The notes below the pieces were generated by a model. That model searched no databases. It saw only the letters and a program-made list of their open reading frames with translations, and was not told where the DNA came from. A stretch of DNA of 64,000 nt, from contig NZ_LAJH01000009.1 in assembly GCF_001292625.1 (NCBI RefSeq), positions 806,001 to 870,000 of the forward strand, in the 5' to 3' direction. Source of the stretch: Shimia sp. SK013. Lineage in GTDB: Bacteria > Pseudomonadota > Alphaproteobacteria > Rhodobacterales > Rhodobacteraceae. Made by a program: the position numbers and the translations under genes. This document shows, piece after piece, positions 52,357-61,323 of the stretch (its first letter is position 1; the number at the start of each line of letters is the position of its first letter).

Positions 52357-54375
52357 GTGAGTGACGAAACCAAAATCAAAGCCGCCGGCGACACCCCTCC
52401 CCGGCGGCTTTTTGCATTCAACGGCGGCTTTTTCCAGCAAAAGCGGCTGCGCCGGATGATTGCGCTGGCAGGCTATGACCTGCGCTTTGGCAAACCCTCC
52501 GCCGATGACCTGATCGCCATCTGGGGCCAAAGCCCAACCAGCCATCGCGGCGCAACTGTCGCTGAGCACACCGGTGCTGAGCGTGTGTTTTTTGAAGACG
52601 CGCTGCTGCGCTCCCTGCATCCGGGTCGCGTCGCCAAAGAGCCGCCCATCGGCTTGATGATCGACACCAAAGCCCCGCACTTTGACCCTGCCACACCGTC
52701 TGATCTGGAAACACTACTGGCCACACATCCGCTGGACGACACAGCACTTCTCAATCGCGCGCGCGGCGCGGCGGCGCGCATCAAAGAAGCACATTTGACC
52801 AAATACGCGGCGGTGGAGACTAATCTCCCACTGCCGGAACCGGGTTATGTTTTGGTGATTGACCAGACCTTTGGCGACGCCTCTGTCACGGCCTCCGCCC
52901 CAGGTGACAACATCGCGCAAAGCCGCTTTCGCGAAATGCTGATCATGGCGCAGGAAGAGCATCCCGGATGCCGCGTTCTGATCAAGACCCACCCCGAAAC
53001 CCAACATGGCACACGCCAAGGCTACTTTGGGCCAGATGACGAAACCGCGCGCGTTTCACTCTACTGCGAGCCCATCAGCCCATGGCATTTGTTCGAAGGT
53101 GCGGTGGGCGTTTATACGTTTTCCTCTCAACTCGGGTTTGAAGCGATTTATGCCGGCCACAAACCGCGCGTCTTTGGGCAGCCTTTCTATGCCGGTTGGG
53201 GTCTGACGTCCGATGAATACCCCGTGCCGCGTCGTCAGCGGCAATTGACCCGCACGCAGCTTTTTGCCGCCGCCATGATCTTATATCCCACCTGGTATGA
53301 TCCCTGCCGTGATCAGCTTTGCGAGTTGGAAGACGCACTCGAACAACTCGCCGCACAAACCCGCACTTGGCGGGAAGACCGTCACGGCTGGACCGCCCAC
53401 AGCATGCGTCTTTGGAAACGCAAACCTTTGCAGGGTTTCTTTGGCGCGCATAAACCTCTGATATTTGACCGTACCCGCGACGACCGCCCCGCGATGGTCT
53501 GGGCCAGCAAGGCGGGCCCAGACGGCGCGACGCGCGTCGAAGACGGCTTTCTGCGCTCGCGTGGGCTTGGCGCAGAACTTGTGCCGCCGCTGTCGTTGGT
53601 CTGTGACAATCTCGGGATCTATTACGACCCGACGCAAGAAAGCCGGCTGGAGCGTTTGATCACGCATCGCACCGACCTGCGCACCGATCAGACCTTGCGC
53701 GCGGACACTCTCATGGCTGCTCTGCGCAGGCTTGGCATTAGCAAATACAATCTGGGGGGCGACATGCCCGCCTTGCCAAAGGGTCACCGCATTCTTGTGC
53801 CCGGACAAGTCGAAGACGACGCGTCTATTCTTACCGGCACCACGGATGTGCGCACCAACGGTGATCTCTTAGCGGCCACCCGCGCCGCCAATCCCGACGC
53901 CGTGATCCTCTATAAACCGCACCCTGACATTGCAGCCGGTCTGAGAAATGGTGCCATCCCTCGCGACGCGACCAGCGCCGCCGACCTGGTGCTGTCCGAC
54001 GTGGATATGGCCGCCCTTCTTGAACAAGTTGACGCGGTCTGGACCATGACGTCGCTCACCGGATTTGAGGCGTTGTTGCGCGGCAAGTCTGTCACCACAT
54101 ATGGCGCACCGTTTTACGCTGGCTGGGGCCTGACGGATGATCGCGGCGCAGTGCCGCCCCGCCGACAAGCCAGACCAAGCCTGCAAGGCTTGGTGCACGC
54201 CACATTGATTGATTATCCGCGCTACTTTGATCCGGTGACCGGCCTGCCCTGCCCCGTTGAAGTTAGTGTGGATCGCCTTGCAACAGGAGACATCCCGCAT
54301 CCCGGCTGGTCCAACCGGACCCTCTCAAAGCTACAGGGCGCATTGGCCAGTTACAGCTGGATCTGGCGACGCTGA
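52357..54375 (+). CDS. kpsC: Capsular polysaccharide biosynthesis protein KpsC (bifunctional Kdo transferase)
   Basis: A 672-residue protein built of two homologous halves, as KpsC, which extends the poly-Kdo linker with alternating bonds. The duplicated cores read VFGQPFYAGWGLTSDEYPVPRRQ in the first half and TYGAPFYAGWGLTDDRGAVPPRRQ in the second. The gene starts with GTG after AGAGG. It ends 10 bases before the convergent ribD. Together with kpsS and the OPX gene it forms a compact capsule export island. Confidence 0.93.
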   Translation: MSDETKIKAAGDTPPRRLFAFNGGFFQQKRLRRMIALAGYDLRFGKPSADDLIAIWGQSPTSHRGATVAEHTGAERVFFEDALLRSLHPGRVAKEPPIGLMIDTKAPHFDPATPSDLETLLATHPLDDTALLNRARGAAARIKEAHLTKYAAVETNLPLPEPGYVLVIDQTFGDASVTASAPGDNIAQSRFREMLIMAQEEHPGCRVLIKTHPETQHGTRQGYFGPDDETARVSLYCEPISPWHLFEGAVGVYTFSSQLGFEAIYAGHKPRVFGQPFYAGWGLTSDEYPVPRRQRQLTRTQLFAAAMILYPTWYDPCRDQLCELEDALEQLAAQTRTWREDRHGWTAHSMRLWKRKPLQGFFGAHKPLIFDRTRDDRPAMVWASKAGPDGATRVEDGFLRSRGLGAELVPPLSLVCDNLGIYYDPTQESRLERLITHRTDLRTDQTLRADTLMAALRRLGISKYNLGGDMPALPKGHRILVPGQVEDDASILTGTTDVRTNGDLLAATRAANPDAVILYKPHPDIAAGLRNGAIPRDATSAADLVLSDVDMAALLEQVDAVWTMTSLTGFEALLRGKSVTTYGAPFYAGWGLTDDRGAVPPRRQARPSLQGLVHATLIDYPRYFDPVTGLPCPVEVSVDRLATGDIPHPGWSNRTLSKLQGALASYSWIWRR

Positions 54376-54385
54376 GCGACAGCGT

Positions 54386-55489
54386 TTAGTGCGGCTCCAT
54401 CCGATGCCACACCGACATCACGTCTTGTCCCACAGGCCTTTGCGACACAAGATCAAATCGCGGCGCTTCGGCCAACCGTTCAATCCCCATCGCGCCGATT
54501 GCAGGGTGGCCTTCGGCGCCCATCACCATACCCGCGTTAAACGTGATCAGCTCATCCACCAAATCCGCTGCGAGCAATGACGCCGCCAGCGAGCCACCGC
54601 CTTCACAGAACACGCGCGTTAGCCCCTTGGCAGCCAAAGCCGTCAATACCGAGGCTGGAGAAAGCTGCGCGCGCTCCAGATCACAGGACAATAGCTCCGC
54701 CCCCAAATCCTGCCACGTCTTTTGCAGGGTCGGGTCGGCATCTGCGCCATGCGCAATCCAAAGCGGCACATCCTTGGCGGTGCGCGCCAGTGTGCTCATC
54801 AAAGGCAGATCCAACCGCCGAGACACAACCACGCGCACGGGCTGACGGTGCACGCCCATGTCGCGCACGGTCAAGGACGGGTCATCAACGCGCGCTGTGC
54901 CGCCGCCCACCATGACCGCGTCATGACGCATACGCATCGCATGCACTTCACGCCGCGCAGGCGCGCCCGTAATCCACCGGCTTTCGCCTGTGGCGGTGGC
55001 AATGCGGCCATCCAGAGTACTGGCAAGCTTTAGCGTCAGGAAAGGACGCCCCAAATCTGTTTTCAGGAAAAATCCCTGTAAATCGCGGGCGGCTTCGTCT
55101 GCCAAAACGCCGGTCTCAACCGCGATCCCCGCGTCGCGCAGCATCGTCAAGCCGCGCCCTGAAACCCGTGCGTCACTGTCCTCAACGGCCACGACCACCC
55201 GCGCCACTTTTGCGGCAATCAACGCGTCTGCACAGGGAGGCGTCTGGCCGTGATGGGCGCAAGGCTCCAACGTCACATAGGCTGTCGCGCCGCGTGCGGC
55301 CTCACCGGCTTGCGCAAGGGCTACCGGTTCCGCGTGTGGCCGTCCGCCGGGCTGGGTCCATCCTCGGCCCACGACGCGACCATCCTTCACGATGACACAG
55401 CCCACTGCGGGGTTTGGCCAGCATTGGCCTTGCCCGCGCCGCCCCAAGGACAGCGCAAGCGCCATGTACCGATTGTCGGACAAGTTCAC
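54386..55489 (-). CDS. ribD: Bifunctional diaminohydroxyphosphoribosylaminopyrimidine deaminase / reductase
   Basis: Riboflavin pathway enzyme with two domains over 367 residues. N-terminal deaminase with the zinc site [11 protein letters not shown] and [16 protein letters not shown]-terminal reductase with [25 protein letters not shown] and [24 protein letters not shown] sequence. It overlaps nrdR by 4 bases, the usual nrdR-ribD pairing in Alphaproteobacteria. Normally followed by ribE; here the kps island lies between on the opposite strand. Confidence 0.96.
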   Translation of the reverse strand: MNLSDNRYMALALSLGRRGQGQCWPNPAVGCVIVKDGRVVGRGWTQPGGRPHAEPVALAQAGEAARGATAYVTLEPCAHHGQTPPCADALIAAKVARVVVAVEDSDARVSGRGLTMLRDAGIAVETGVLADEAARDLQGFFLKTDLGRPFLTLKLASTLDGRIATATGESRWITGAPARREVHAMRMRHDAVMVGGGTARVDDPSLTVRDMGVHRQPVRVVVSRRLDLPLMSTLARTAKDVPLWIAHGADADPTLQKTWQDLGAELLSCDLERAQLSPASVLTALAAKGLTRVFCEGGGSLAASLLAADLVDELITFNAGMVMGAEGHPAIGAMGIERLAEAPRFDLVSQRPVGQDVMSVWHRMEPH

Positions 55490-55953
55490 TCCTCAGGTGT
55501 TGTGTTCGGACGCAACTCTGAGACAAATTTATCAAAATCGTCGGCCGCCTGAAAGTTTTTATAGACGCTAGCGAACCGGACATAAGACACGGTGTCGATC
55601 CGCGCGAGCGCTTCCATGACGATCTCGCCGATCGTATGGCTGTGAATGTCGGTTTCGCCCATACTTTCCAGCCGTCGCACGATGCCACTGATCATCTGGT
55701 CAATGCGCTCTGGCTCCACGGGCCGTTTCTGCATGGAAATCCGAATTGACCGCTCCAGCTTGTCACGGTCAAAATCTTCGCGCCGGCCGTTTGATTTGAC
55801 AACAACCAGATCGCGCAGCTGCACACGTTCATAGGTGGTAAACCGCCCACCGCACGCCGGGCAAAACCTGCGGCGTCTGATCGAAACATGATCCTCCGCC
55901 GGACGGGAGTCTTTCACCTGTGTATCAATATTTCCGCAAAACGGACAGCGCAT
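55486..55953 (-). CDS. nrdR: Transcriptional repressor NrdR
   Basis: Represses ribonucleotide reductase genes by sensing ATP/dATP. The 155-residue protein starts [20 protein letters not shown] with a zinc ribbon (CPFC and CPAC), followed by an ATP-cone ([27 protein letters not shown]). A DnaA box lies 60 bases upstream. Overlaps ribD by 4 bases. Confidence 0.97.
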   Translation of the reverse strand: MRCPFCGNIDTQVKDSRPAEDHVSIRRRRFCPACGGRFTTYERVQLRDLVVVKSNGRREDFDRDKLERSIRISMQKRPVEPERIDQMISGIVRRLESMGETDIHSHTIGEIVMEALARIDTVSYVRFASVYKNFQAADDFDKFVSELRPNTTPEE

Positions 55954-56012
55954 GGGCCTTCCCTTCGTTCGTCTGCTCTTAGTTTACCGCCTGTGTTGGG
56001 GTTTGCCCCCAG

Positions 56013-56021
56013 TTATCCACA
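56013..56021. promoter_or_regulatory. Perfect DnaA box upstream of nrdR
   Basis: TTATCCACA, identical to the E. coli high-affinity consensus, lies 60-68 bases before the nrdR start. It suggests cell-cycle-linked control of the dNTP regulator, but binding is not shown. Confidence 0.5.
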
Positions 56022-56156
56022 GCTACTATAGGGCAGCTACAATTCTTTGTGTAGTGACAATCGCGCACCTCAAGATAAGCCGCATTTTTGACTAGGGGGA
56101 AAAATTCTTGGCCATTCCCCTGTTACAAATTTGCGCGCCGCACCTATATAGAATTC

Positions 56157-56228
56157 AAAGGCGCTTCCCCGCCTTCAATTCATGAAAAAACGCCGTCATA
56201 TTTGCGATATGACGGCGTTTTCTTTTGT
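56157..56228 (+). ncRNA. Candidate small RNA with a terminator hairpin
   Basis: A plus-strand TATATA (56145-56150), with a weak -35 (GTTACA), precedes a ~70-base stretch that forms a small hairpin (AAGGCG-CTTCCC-CGCCTT, loop rich in pyrimidine) and then a 14-base terminator stem followed by CTTTTG. No start codon gives a meaningful peptide. Structure resembles small trans-acting RNAs with a CU-rich loop. The alternative is that the large hairpin is only the terminator of the minus-strand hlyU gene. Confidence 0.35.
56187..56221. terminator. Strong bidirectional terminator
   Basis: A perfect 14-base stem (AAAACGCCGTCATA / TATGACGGCGTTTT) with a 7-base loop. On the minus strand T6 follows, so it can end the yjbQ-hlyU transcript; on the plus strand CTTTTG follows. 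Confidence 0.8.
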
Positions 56229-56311
56229 GTCATTGGACATTTGGACCTGCGGACCGGTCCTGACATTTGACAAGAGGTCCCTTTTTCCATGCAACCGACT
56301 TTGTCAGACTA

Positions 56312-56587
56312 TCAAAACAACGCGTTGCCCATCTGGTCGATCAATTGCTTGGCTTTGCGCACGGACATGTCCGTGGCTTCATCTAAATCGCGGATCACAT
56401 CGGCGCGGATCAATTCGTGACGTTTTTCCTCGCCGTCGATCAACGCTTCGATACGCGCCGACACGCGAAACTGCCCGCCCTCGGCAATAGGCGTCGGCGT
56501 AATGGTGAAGCCCGCATATTCTTGACTTTCAGCCTTGGGTGACGGCGCCTCACCGCCTCCCCCGAACAGACGTTTAAACAAGCTCAT
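56312..56587 (-). CDS. hlyU: HlyU family protein
   Basis: A 91-residue protein of the HlyU family (named from a Vibrio haemolysin regulator, function elsewhere unclear). It starts MSLFKRLFGGGGEAPSP and continues YAGFTITPTPIAEGGQFRVSARIEALIDGEEKRHELIRADVIRDLDEATDMSVRKAKQLIDQMG, the whole of the family. It overlaps yjbQ by 14 bases and is probably its operon partner. Confidence 0.88.
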   Translation of the reverse strand: MSLFKRLFGGGGEAPSPKAESQEYAGFTITPTPIAEGGQFRVSARIEALIDGEEKRHELIRADVIRDLDEATDMSVRKAKQLIDQMGNALF

Positions 56588-57020
56588 TCTCGTCTCCCAG
56601 CCCCCCCGTCAACGCGGCAACCACATGCCGCACGTGCGGTGCGTTTCTATGTTCAAAAAGGTAAATTCCCTGCCATGTGCCTAACATCATGCGTCCCGCG
56701 TGAACAGGCACGCTTAGGCTCACAGGCATCATCGCCGCCTTGATATGCGCGGGCATATCATCTGGACCTTCATAGGTGTGCTTCAGATATGACATTGCCG
56801 GATCGGTCGTGGGCGGCACCAGGCGGTGAAAGAACGCCTGCAGATCACGTTGCACATCAGGATCAGCGTTTTCCTGTATCAGAAGGCTGCAACTGGTGTG
56901 CTGCACAAACAGCGTTAAAACGCCGTCTTGTACGCGAGACAGCGCCAACCAGCGTGCAATGTCTGCGGTGAATTCATAAAGCCCCGCCCCGCGTGTCGTT
57001 AAGTCAAAAACAGTGTGCAT
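56574..57020 (-). CDS. yjbQ: YjbQ family secondary thiamine-phosphate synthase
   Basis: A 148-residue protein of the YjbQ/UPF0047 family. Members show weak thiamine-phosphate synthase activity. Seen: VLTLFVQHTSCSLLIQENADPDVQRDL and the C-terminal GTWQGIYLFEHRNAPHVRHVV. The conserved His of QHTSCSL and the GTWQGIYLFEHR end are the family signature. It overlaps the hlyU gene downstream. Confidence 0.93.
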   Translation of the reverse strand: MHTVFDLTTRGAGLYEFTADIARWLALSRVQDGVLTLFVQHTSCSLLIQENADPDVQRDLQAFFHRLVPPTTDPAMSYLKHTYEGPDDMPAHIKAAMMPVSLSVPVHAGRMMLGTWQGIYLFEHRNAPHVRHVVAALTGGLGDENELV

Positions 57021-57071
57021 TGACGCAGCTTATTGCGGTGATTGAATTCTTCAACCGCTTCTTTACACTGA

Positions 57072-57464
57072 CTAGCCGTCAATCTCTTTTATACATCGCC
57101 GTTTGCCTTGACTCACCGACATATTGCTGCCGATTTGGGCCAAATCCGTGCTGGAAAGAGCACGGGAGACAAGGGCCGGATCTGGCCGGTATGTGAAAGC
57201 GACCGCCCGCTCTCCGGCCTCGGTTCTGCTTGGCCCCATGGCAGCGCTTACATACAGCCGATCTCTATGGCTCGCGCCTCTTTTGAGCGCTTCACGAGCG
57301 GCGGAACACCAAAAATAGTCCGCCTTAGGTGACCATTTGTTCACCACCTCAAAGCTGCCTGCTTCGGGCAAGGCATTCACTGGATTTTTGAGGGCATTGG
57401 TGTTGGCCGTCGCAGGCAAACTGCCCGCGACAACCGCTGCGAACGCAACCAGAACTGTCTTCAT
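57072..57464 (-). CDS. Secreted protein, member 3 of a tandem family
   Basis: A 130-residue protein with a signal peptide (MKTVLVAFAAVVAGSLPATA) and a mature part sharing a core with the next two genes: SFEVVNKWSPKADYFWCSAAREALKRGASHRDRLYVSAA, and a C-terminal CIKEID after RR. The Cys of WCSAA and the C-terminal Cys could form a disulfide. It is the most divergent member. Not a family I recognise. It lies 70 bases from member 2. Confidence 0.7.
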   Translation of the reverse strand: MKTVLVAFAAVVAGSLPATANTNALKNPVNALPEAGSFEVVNKWSPKADYFWCSAAREALKRGASHRDRLYVSAAMGPSRTEAGERAVAFTYRPDPALVSRALSSTDLAQIGSNMSVSQGKRRCIKEIDG

Positions 57465-57534
57465 AACGCTCTCCTCTTTGGGGTGATTACGTTGAACAAC
57501 CCTGTTTGGATGACCCCAAATCCTTGCTGATAAA

Positions 57535-57915
57535 CTACAAGAAGTCTGGCTCGCGTGTGCAACGACGATTTGCGGACGAAAGAGTCAAACTGTTTCCCAC
57601 ACCGCGCACGCTGCTGCGACCGGTCCGTGGCTGCGCAAGCTGTTCCTGCGTTGGACGGAAAGTAAAAGTGATGGTTTCTGGTGCCCCAGACACGCCCACA
57701 ACATACAATCTATCCTTCCAGCCTGCACCGCGCGACAAGGCGCCTTTTGCGGCGGCACACCACAGATCATCGTCACGTGACGACCATTTGTTGATCACGG
57801 CAATGCTACCTGGCCCTGCATCGACCACCGGAATGGGTTGGTCTGTCCGTTGTTGGGCAGCGGCCGGCAGCGTCAACAAGGCCACCGCGGCAAATGTAAA
57901 AATACTCTTGTTCAT
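57535..57915 (-). CDS. Secreted protein, member 2 of a tandem family
   Basis: A 126-residue protein with signal peptide (MNKSIFTFAAVALLTLPAAA) and the shared core SIAVINKWSSRDDDLWCAAAKGALSRGAGWKDRLYVVGV, then ITFTFRPTQEQLAQ and SVRGVGNSLTLSSANRRC. It is close to member 1 (over half identical) in the second half. The ATG at 57915 is used in place of 57951 because it gives the signal peptide. Unknown function. Confidence 0.7.
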   Translation of the reverse strand: MNKSIFTFAAVALLTLPAAAQQRTDQPIPVVDAGPGSIAVINKWSSRDDDLWCAAAKGALSRGAGWKDRLYVVGVSGAPETITFTFRPTQEQLAQPRTGRSSVRGVGNSLTLSSANRRCTREPDFL

Positions 57916-57958
57916 ATTGTATACTCCGTTGCCGGGCTTTGCCCGGATCATTTGTTGA

Positions 57959-58357
57959 TCAGAAGAAATCCAATTCCCGCTGACACCGCCGGTTCGCCGA
58001 ATTAAGTGTCAGGCTGTTGCCGACTCCCCGCACGCTGCTGCGACCGGTTGACCCTTGCGCAAGCAGCTCTTGCGTCGGGCGCAAGGTAAAGGTGATGGTT
58101 TCGGAGCCATATTGAGACTGAGCCGCGCTGGTCACTCCCGTAACATAAAGCCGATCCTTCCAGGCTGCACCACGCTCGCGCGCGGCACGGGCGGCGGCGC
58201 ACCAAATGTCATCATCGCGTGAGGCCCACTTGTTAACGACAGCAAAGCTGCCGGAACCTGCATCGGCCACCGGATTTCTGTATTGAGACTTTTGAGCCAG
58301 CGCAGGTGTTGCCACCGTGGCGGCCACGACAAAAGCAATAAGTTTTTGAGCAGTCAT
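57959..58357 (-). CDS. Secreted protein, member 1 of a tandem family
   Basis: A 132-residue protein with signal peptide (MTAQKLIAFVVAATVATPALA) and the core SFAVVNKWASRDDDIWCAAARAARERGAAWKDRLYVTGV, then TITFTLRPTQELLAQGSTGRSSVRGVGNSLTLNSANRRCQRE. A preceding AGGAGG-like site (AGGAGGAATTAA) supports the start. It heads a run of three paralogues separated by about 43 and 70 bases. The function is unknown; the fixed Trp-Cys-Ala3 and RLYV segments suggest a small secreted beta-rich domain. Confidence 0.75.
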   Translation of the reverse strand: MTAQKLIAFVVAATVATPALAQKSQYRNPVADAGSGSFAVVNKWASRDDDIWCAAARAARERGAAWKDRLYVTGVTSAAQSQYGSETITFTLRPTQELLAQGSTGRSSVRGVGNSLTLNSANRRCQRELDFF

Positions 58358-58524
58358 TTAATTCCTCCTAATCATACTTACGAGGTCTGCGTCCAAATGG
58401 ATGACGCGCCCACAAAATCGTGAATACACTCAAACTAAACGCGCAGATGACAAAGCGCCATGAAAGCTCGGTCAGATTTCCGTGACTTGCGTCGGGATGC
58501 GGCCTGCCGCGCGTCTCGGGCCCA

Positions 58525-58557
58525 CAAAAAACGGGCGCTGATCACATCAGCGCCCGT
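58525..58557 (-). terminator. Rho-independent terminator after the YbjN-like gene
   Basis: Minus strand: a 12-base stem (ACGGGCGCTGAT / ATCAGCGCCCGT) with a 3-base loop followed by TTTTTT, 37 bases after the gene's stop. Confidence 0.85.
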
Positions 58558-58593
58558 CCTTTTCAGCACAAGAAGCCGAAACTATAACGTTTA

Positions 58594-59085
58594 TCAGTAG
58601 TCGATGAAGTCGCTGAATTCGTCCAGCGCGCTGGTCCAGTCGTACAATACGTCCGAGAAATGTTCATGGGACACGCCCTGATCAATGGCCACATAGAGAT
58701 CCAGGAACGGGTCTTCTTCGCTGTCCAGATAACCGCGCCCAACCAGTTTCCGGCGATTCCAGTCATTCATTTCAGAATAGGACGACCCGTCGGAAAGATC
58801 GAACCCGGCACTGAAGTTCAGAGAGGTGCAATTTTCCTTGTCTCCGTCACAACCATAAAACCAAATTGTGAAATTTACCTCGCCATAAGACGATCTGATT
58901 CTGGTACGGCCGCTCGAAGATGTGTCCATCTGAGCGTCAAAACCTTCCTCGTTAAGCGCATCAACCACGGTACCCGGCGAAGATGCTCTCACCATGTGCG
59001 CATTGGCGACGTCTGCACTGCTGACAACCAGTCCAAGGCTCAGAACACATCCAAGTACGAAAGGCGTAAGTTTTTGAAATGTCAT
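58594..59085 (-). CDS. Secreted YbjN-domain-like protein
   Basis: A 163-residue protein with a signal peptide (residues 1-29) followed by a domain resembling YbjN / type III chaperone-like folds: ALNEEGFDAQMDTSSSGRTRIRSSYGEVNFTIWFYGC, and NFSAGFDLSDGSSYSEMNDWNRRKLVGRGYLDSEEDPFLDLYVA. Two Cys (YGCDGDKENC) may pair. It is ended by its own terminator, and the rpoD terminator lies upstream. The family name is by resemblance; function unknown. Confidence 0.7.
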   Translation of the reverse strand: MTFQKLTPFVLGCVLSLGLVVSSADVANAHMVRASSPGTVVDALNEEGFDAQMDTSSSGRTRIRSSYGEVNFTIWFYGCDGDKENCTSLNFSAGFDLSDGSSYSEMNDWNRRKLVGRGYLDSEEDPFLDLYVAIDQGVSHEHFSDVLYDWTSALDEFSDFIDY

Positions 59086-59170
59086 GTTGTTTCCCTCAAT
59101 TTACGTCGCAGAAGTTAGGATGCAAACCCTAGCCTGTAAAGAAGCCAAATTGCGAGTGATTTGCCGCAGA

Positions 59171-59208
59171 CAACAAAAAAGGCACGCGCCATTTCCTGCG
59201 CGTGCCTT
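59171..59208 (-). terminator. Rho-independent terminator after rpoD
   Basis: Minus strand: an 11-base stem (AAGGCACGCGC / GCGCGTGCCTT) with an 8-base loop followed by TTTTTTG, 20 bases after the rpoD stop. Confidence 0.85.
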
Positions 59209-59227
59209 GATGTAACTTTCGACAGTC

Positions 59228-61207
59228 TTACTGATCCAAGAACGACCGCAGCTTGCGGCTCCGGCTTGGATGTTTGAGCTTGCGCAGCGCCTTCGCTTCG
59301 ATCTGACGAATACGTTCACGCGTTACGCTGAACTGCTGTCCAACCTCTTCGAGCGTGTGGTCTGTGTTCATGCCGATGCCAAAACGCATCCGCAGCACAC
59401 GCTCTTCGCGTGGTGTAAGCGACGCCAGAACGCGAGTCGTGGTTTCCTTGAGGTTTTCCTGAATGGCGCTGTCCAGCGGCAGCACGGCATTCTTGTCCTC
59501 GATGAAATCGCCCAACTGGCTGTCTTCCTCGTCGCCGATCGGCGTCTCGAGCGAGATCGGCTCCTTGGCGATTTTCATCACCTTGCGGACTTTCTCCAGC
59601 GGCATCTGCAGCTTTTCAGCCAGCTCTTCCGGGGTCGGTTCGCGGCCAATTTCATGCAGCATCTGACGGCCGGTCCGCACCAGCTTGTTGATCGTTTCGA
59701 TCATGTGCACCGGAATACGGATGGTACGGGCTTGGTCTGCAATCGAGCGGGTGATCGCCTGACGGATCCACCATGTCGCATAGGTCGAGAATTTGTAGCC
59801 GCGACGGTATTCAAATTTGTCCACCGCCTTCATAAGGCCAATGTTGCCCTCTTGAATGAGATCAAGGAATTGCAGGCCACGGTTGGTGTATTTTTTGGCG
59901 ATCGAGATCACGAGGCGCAGGTTGGCTTCGACCATCTCTTTCTTGGCCTGACGGGCTTCTTTTTCGCCCTTCTGAACCTGCTGCACGATGCGGCGGAATT
60001 CAGGGATGTCCAGACCAACATACTGACCAACTTGCGCCATGTCCGCGCGCAGCTCTTCGACTTTCTCGACCGAGCGTTCCATGAACATCTGCCAGCCACG
60101 ACCGGCCTTCTGGCTCATGTCTTCAAGCCAAGTCGGGTCAAGTTCGCGACCGCGATACGCTTCGATGAACTCGCGGCGGTTAATGCGGGCTTGGTCCGCA
60201 AGCTTCACCATCGCGCTGTCAATCTGCATCACGCGGCGGTTGATGCCATAAAGCTGGTCAATCAACGCTTCGATACGATTGTTGTGCAGGTGCAGTTCGT
60301 TGACCAACTCGACAATCTCAGACCGCAGCTTCTGGTACTTCGCTTCAGCCTTGTCCGAGAAACTGTCGTCCTCGTTCAGCGTGGCGGAAATCCGCGCGTC
60401 CTGCATTTCGCTAAGCAAGGCAAAGTCGCGGGCAATGATGTCGAGGGTTTCCAGAACCCGCGGTTTAAGCGCAGCTTCCATTGCAGCCAACGACATGTTG
60501 GCCTGCTCGTCTTCGTCATCGTCGTCGTCTTTGGCAATCGGGTTGCCGTCCGCGTCGAGTTCCTGGGCTTCTTCTTTTTTCGGAGCCGAAGTCTCATTGG
60601 CCGCTTCTACAACCGGCGTCTGCACTTCCTCTTCTTCACCCATCTGGTCGCCGAACGTGGTCTCAAGATCGATCACGTCGCGCAGAAGAATGTCTTCGGA
60701 GAGAAGTTCGTCACGCCAGATTGTGATCGCCTGAAAGGTCAGCGGGCTTTCACACAGACCGGCGATCATTGTATTGCGGCCAGCTTCGATGCGTTTCGCA
60801 ATCGCGATCTCGCCCTCGCGGCTCAACAGCTCAACGCTGCCCATCTCGCGCAGATACATCCGGACAGGGTCGTCCGTGCGGTCGAGCTTCTCGGAACCGC
60901 CCGCAGACAAAGCCACACCACGGTTCGCAGATGACGCGTCCACAACCGCTGTCGATTTGGCTTCTTCTTCTTCTTCTTCGTCTTCAATGATGTTGATGCC
61001 CATTTCGGACAGCATCGACATCACGTCCTCGATTTGCTCAGAACTCACTTGATCGGGCGGCAGAACCTGGTTCAGCTGATCGTAAGTGATATAGCCCTTC
61101 TCCCGGGCCTCGGCGATCATCTTCTTGACGGCGGTCTGGCTCATATCGAGCGAATGTTCGGCGTCCTGATCGGCGGGCTTCTGGTCGTCGGTGTCCTTGG
61201 CGGCCAT
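59228..61207 (-). CDS. rpoD: RNA polymerase primary sigma factor RpoD (sigma-70)
   Basis: Housekeeping sigma factor, 659 residues. Region 1.1 at the N-terminus ([24 protein letters not shown]), region 1.2, an acidic low-complexity insert, then regions 2 ([64 protein letters not shown]), 3 and 4 ([35 protein letters not shown]). It follows dnaG, the common dnaG-rpoD order. A terminator follows its stop. Confidence 0.98.
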   Translation of the reverse strand: MAAKDTDDQKPADQDAEHSLDMSQTAVKKMIAEAREKGYITYDQLNQVLPPDQVSSEQIEDVMSMLSEMGINIIEDEEEEEEAKSTAVVDASSANRGVALSAGGSEKLDRTDDPVRMYLREMGSVELLSREGEIAIAKRIEAGRNTMIAGLCESPLTFQAITIWRDELLSEDILLRDVIDLETTFGDQMGEEEEVQTPVVEAANETSAPKKEEAQELDADGNPIAKDDDDDEDEQANMSLAAMEAALKPRVLETLDIIARDFALLSEMQDARISATLNEDDSFSDKAEAKYQKLRSEIVELVNELHLHNNRIEALIDQLYGINRRVMQIDSAMVKLADQARINRREFIEAYRGRELDPTWLEDMSQKAGRGWQMFMERSVEKVEELRADMAQVGQYVGLDIPEFRRIVQQVQKGEKEARQAKKEMVEANLRLVISIAKKYTNRGLQFLDLIQEGNIGLMKAVDKFEYRRGYKFSTYATWWIRQAITRSIADQARTIRIPVHMIETINKLVRTGRQMLHEIGREPTPEELAEKLQMPLEKVRKVMKIAKEPISLETPIGDEEDSQLGDFIEDKNAVLPLDSAIQENLKETTTRVLASLTPREERVLRMRFGIGMNTDHTLEEVGQQFSVTRERIRQIEAKALRKLKHPSRSRKLRSFLDQ

Positions 61208-61323
61208 GTAGTACTCCTACGAGTTCGGGCTAGATGATTCGTTTGAACCGAATCAACCTTGGTGTGAGGTGATTCGCAACCCCGATAACACTGAGTCGCT
61301 TACGTGTTTCTCAACAGTGCGTC

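Larger units (their letters stand above)
55954..56311. other. 358-base gene-free stretch holding a DnaA box, a candidate sRNA and a bidirectional terminator
   Basis: No convincing open reading frame. It contains the perfect box TTATCCACA at 56013-56021, a plus-strand promoter-like TATATA at 56145-56150, a candidate small RNA to about 56228 and a strong hairpin at 56187-56221. The minus-strand promoter of nrdR must also be here. Confidence 0.6.

Noticed and set aside
59270-60934. Long plus-strand open frame antisense to rpoD
   Set aside because: rpoD is unmistakable on the minus strand and the antisense product has no recognisable motif.
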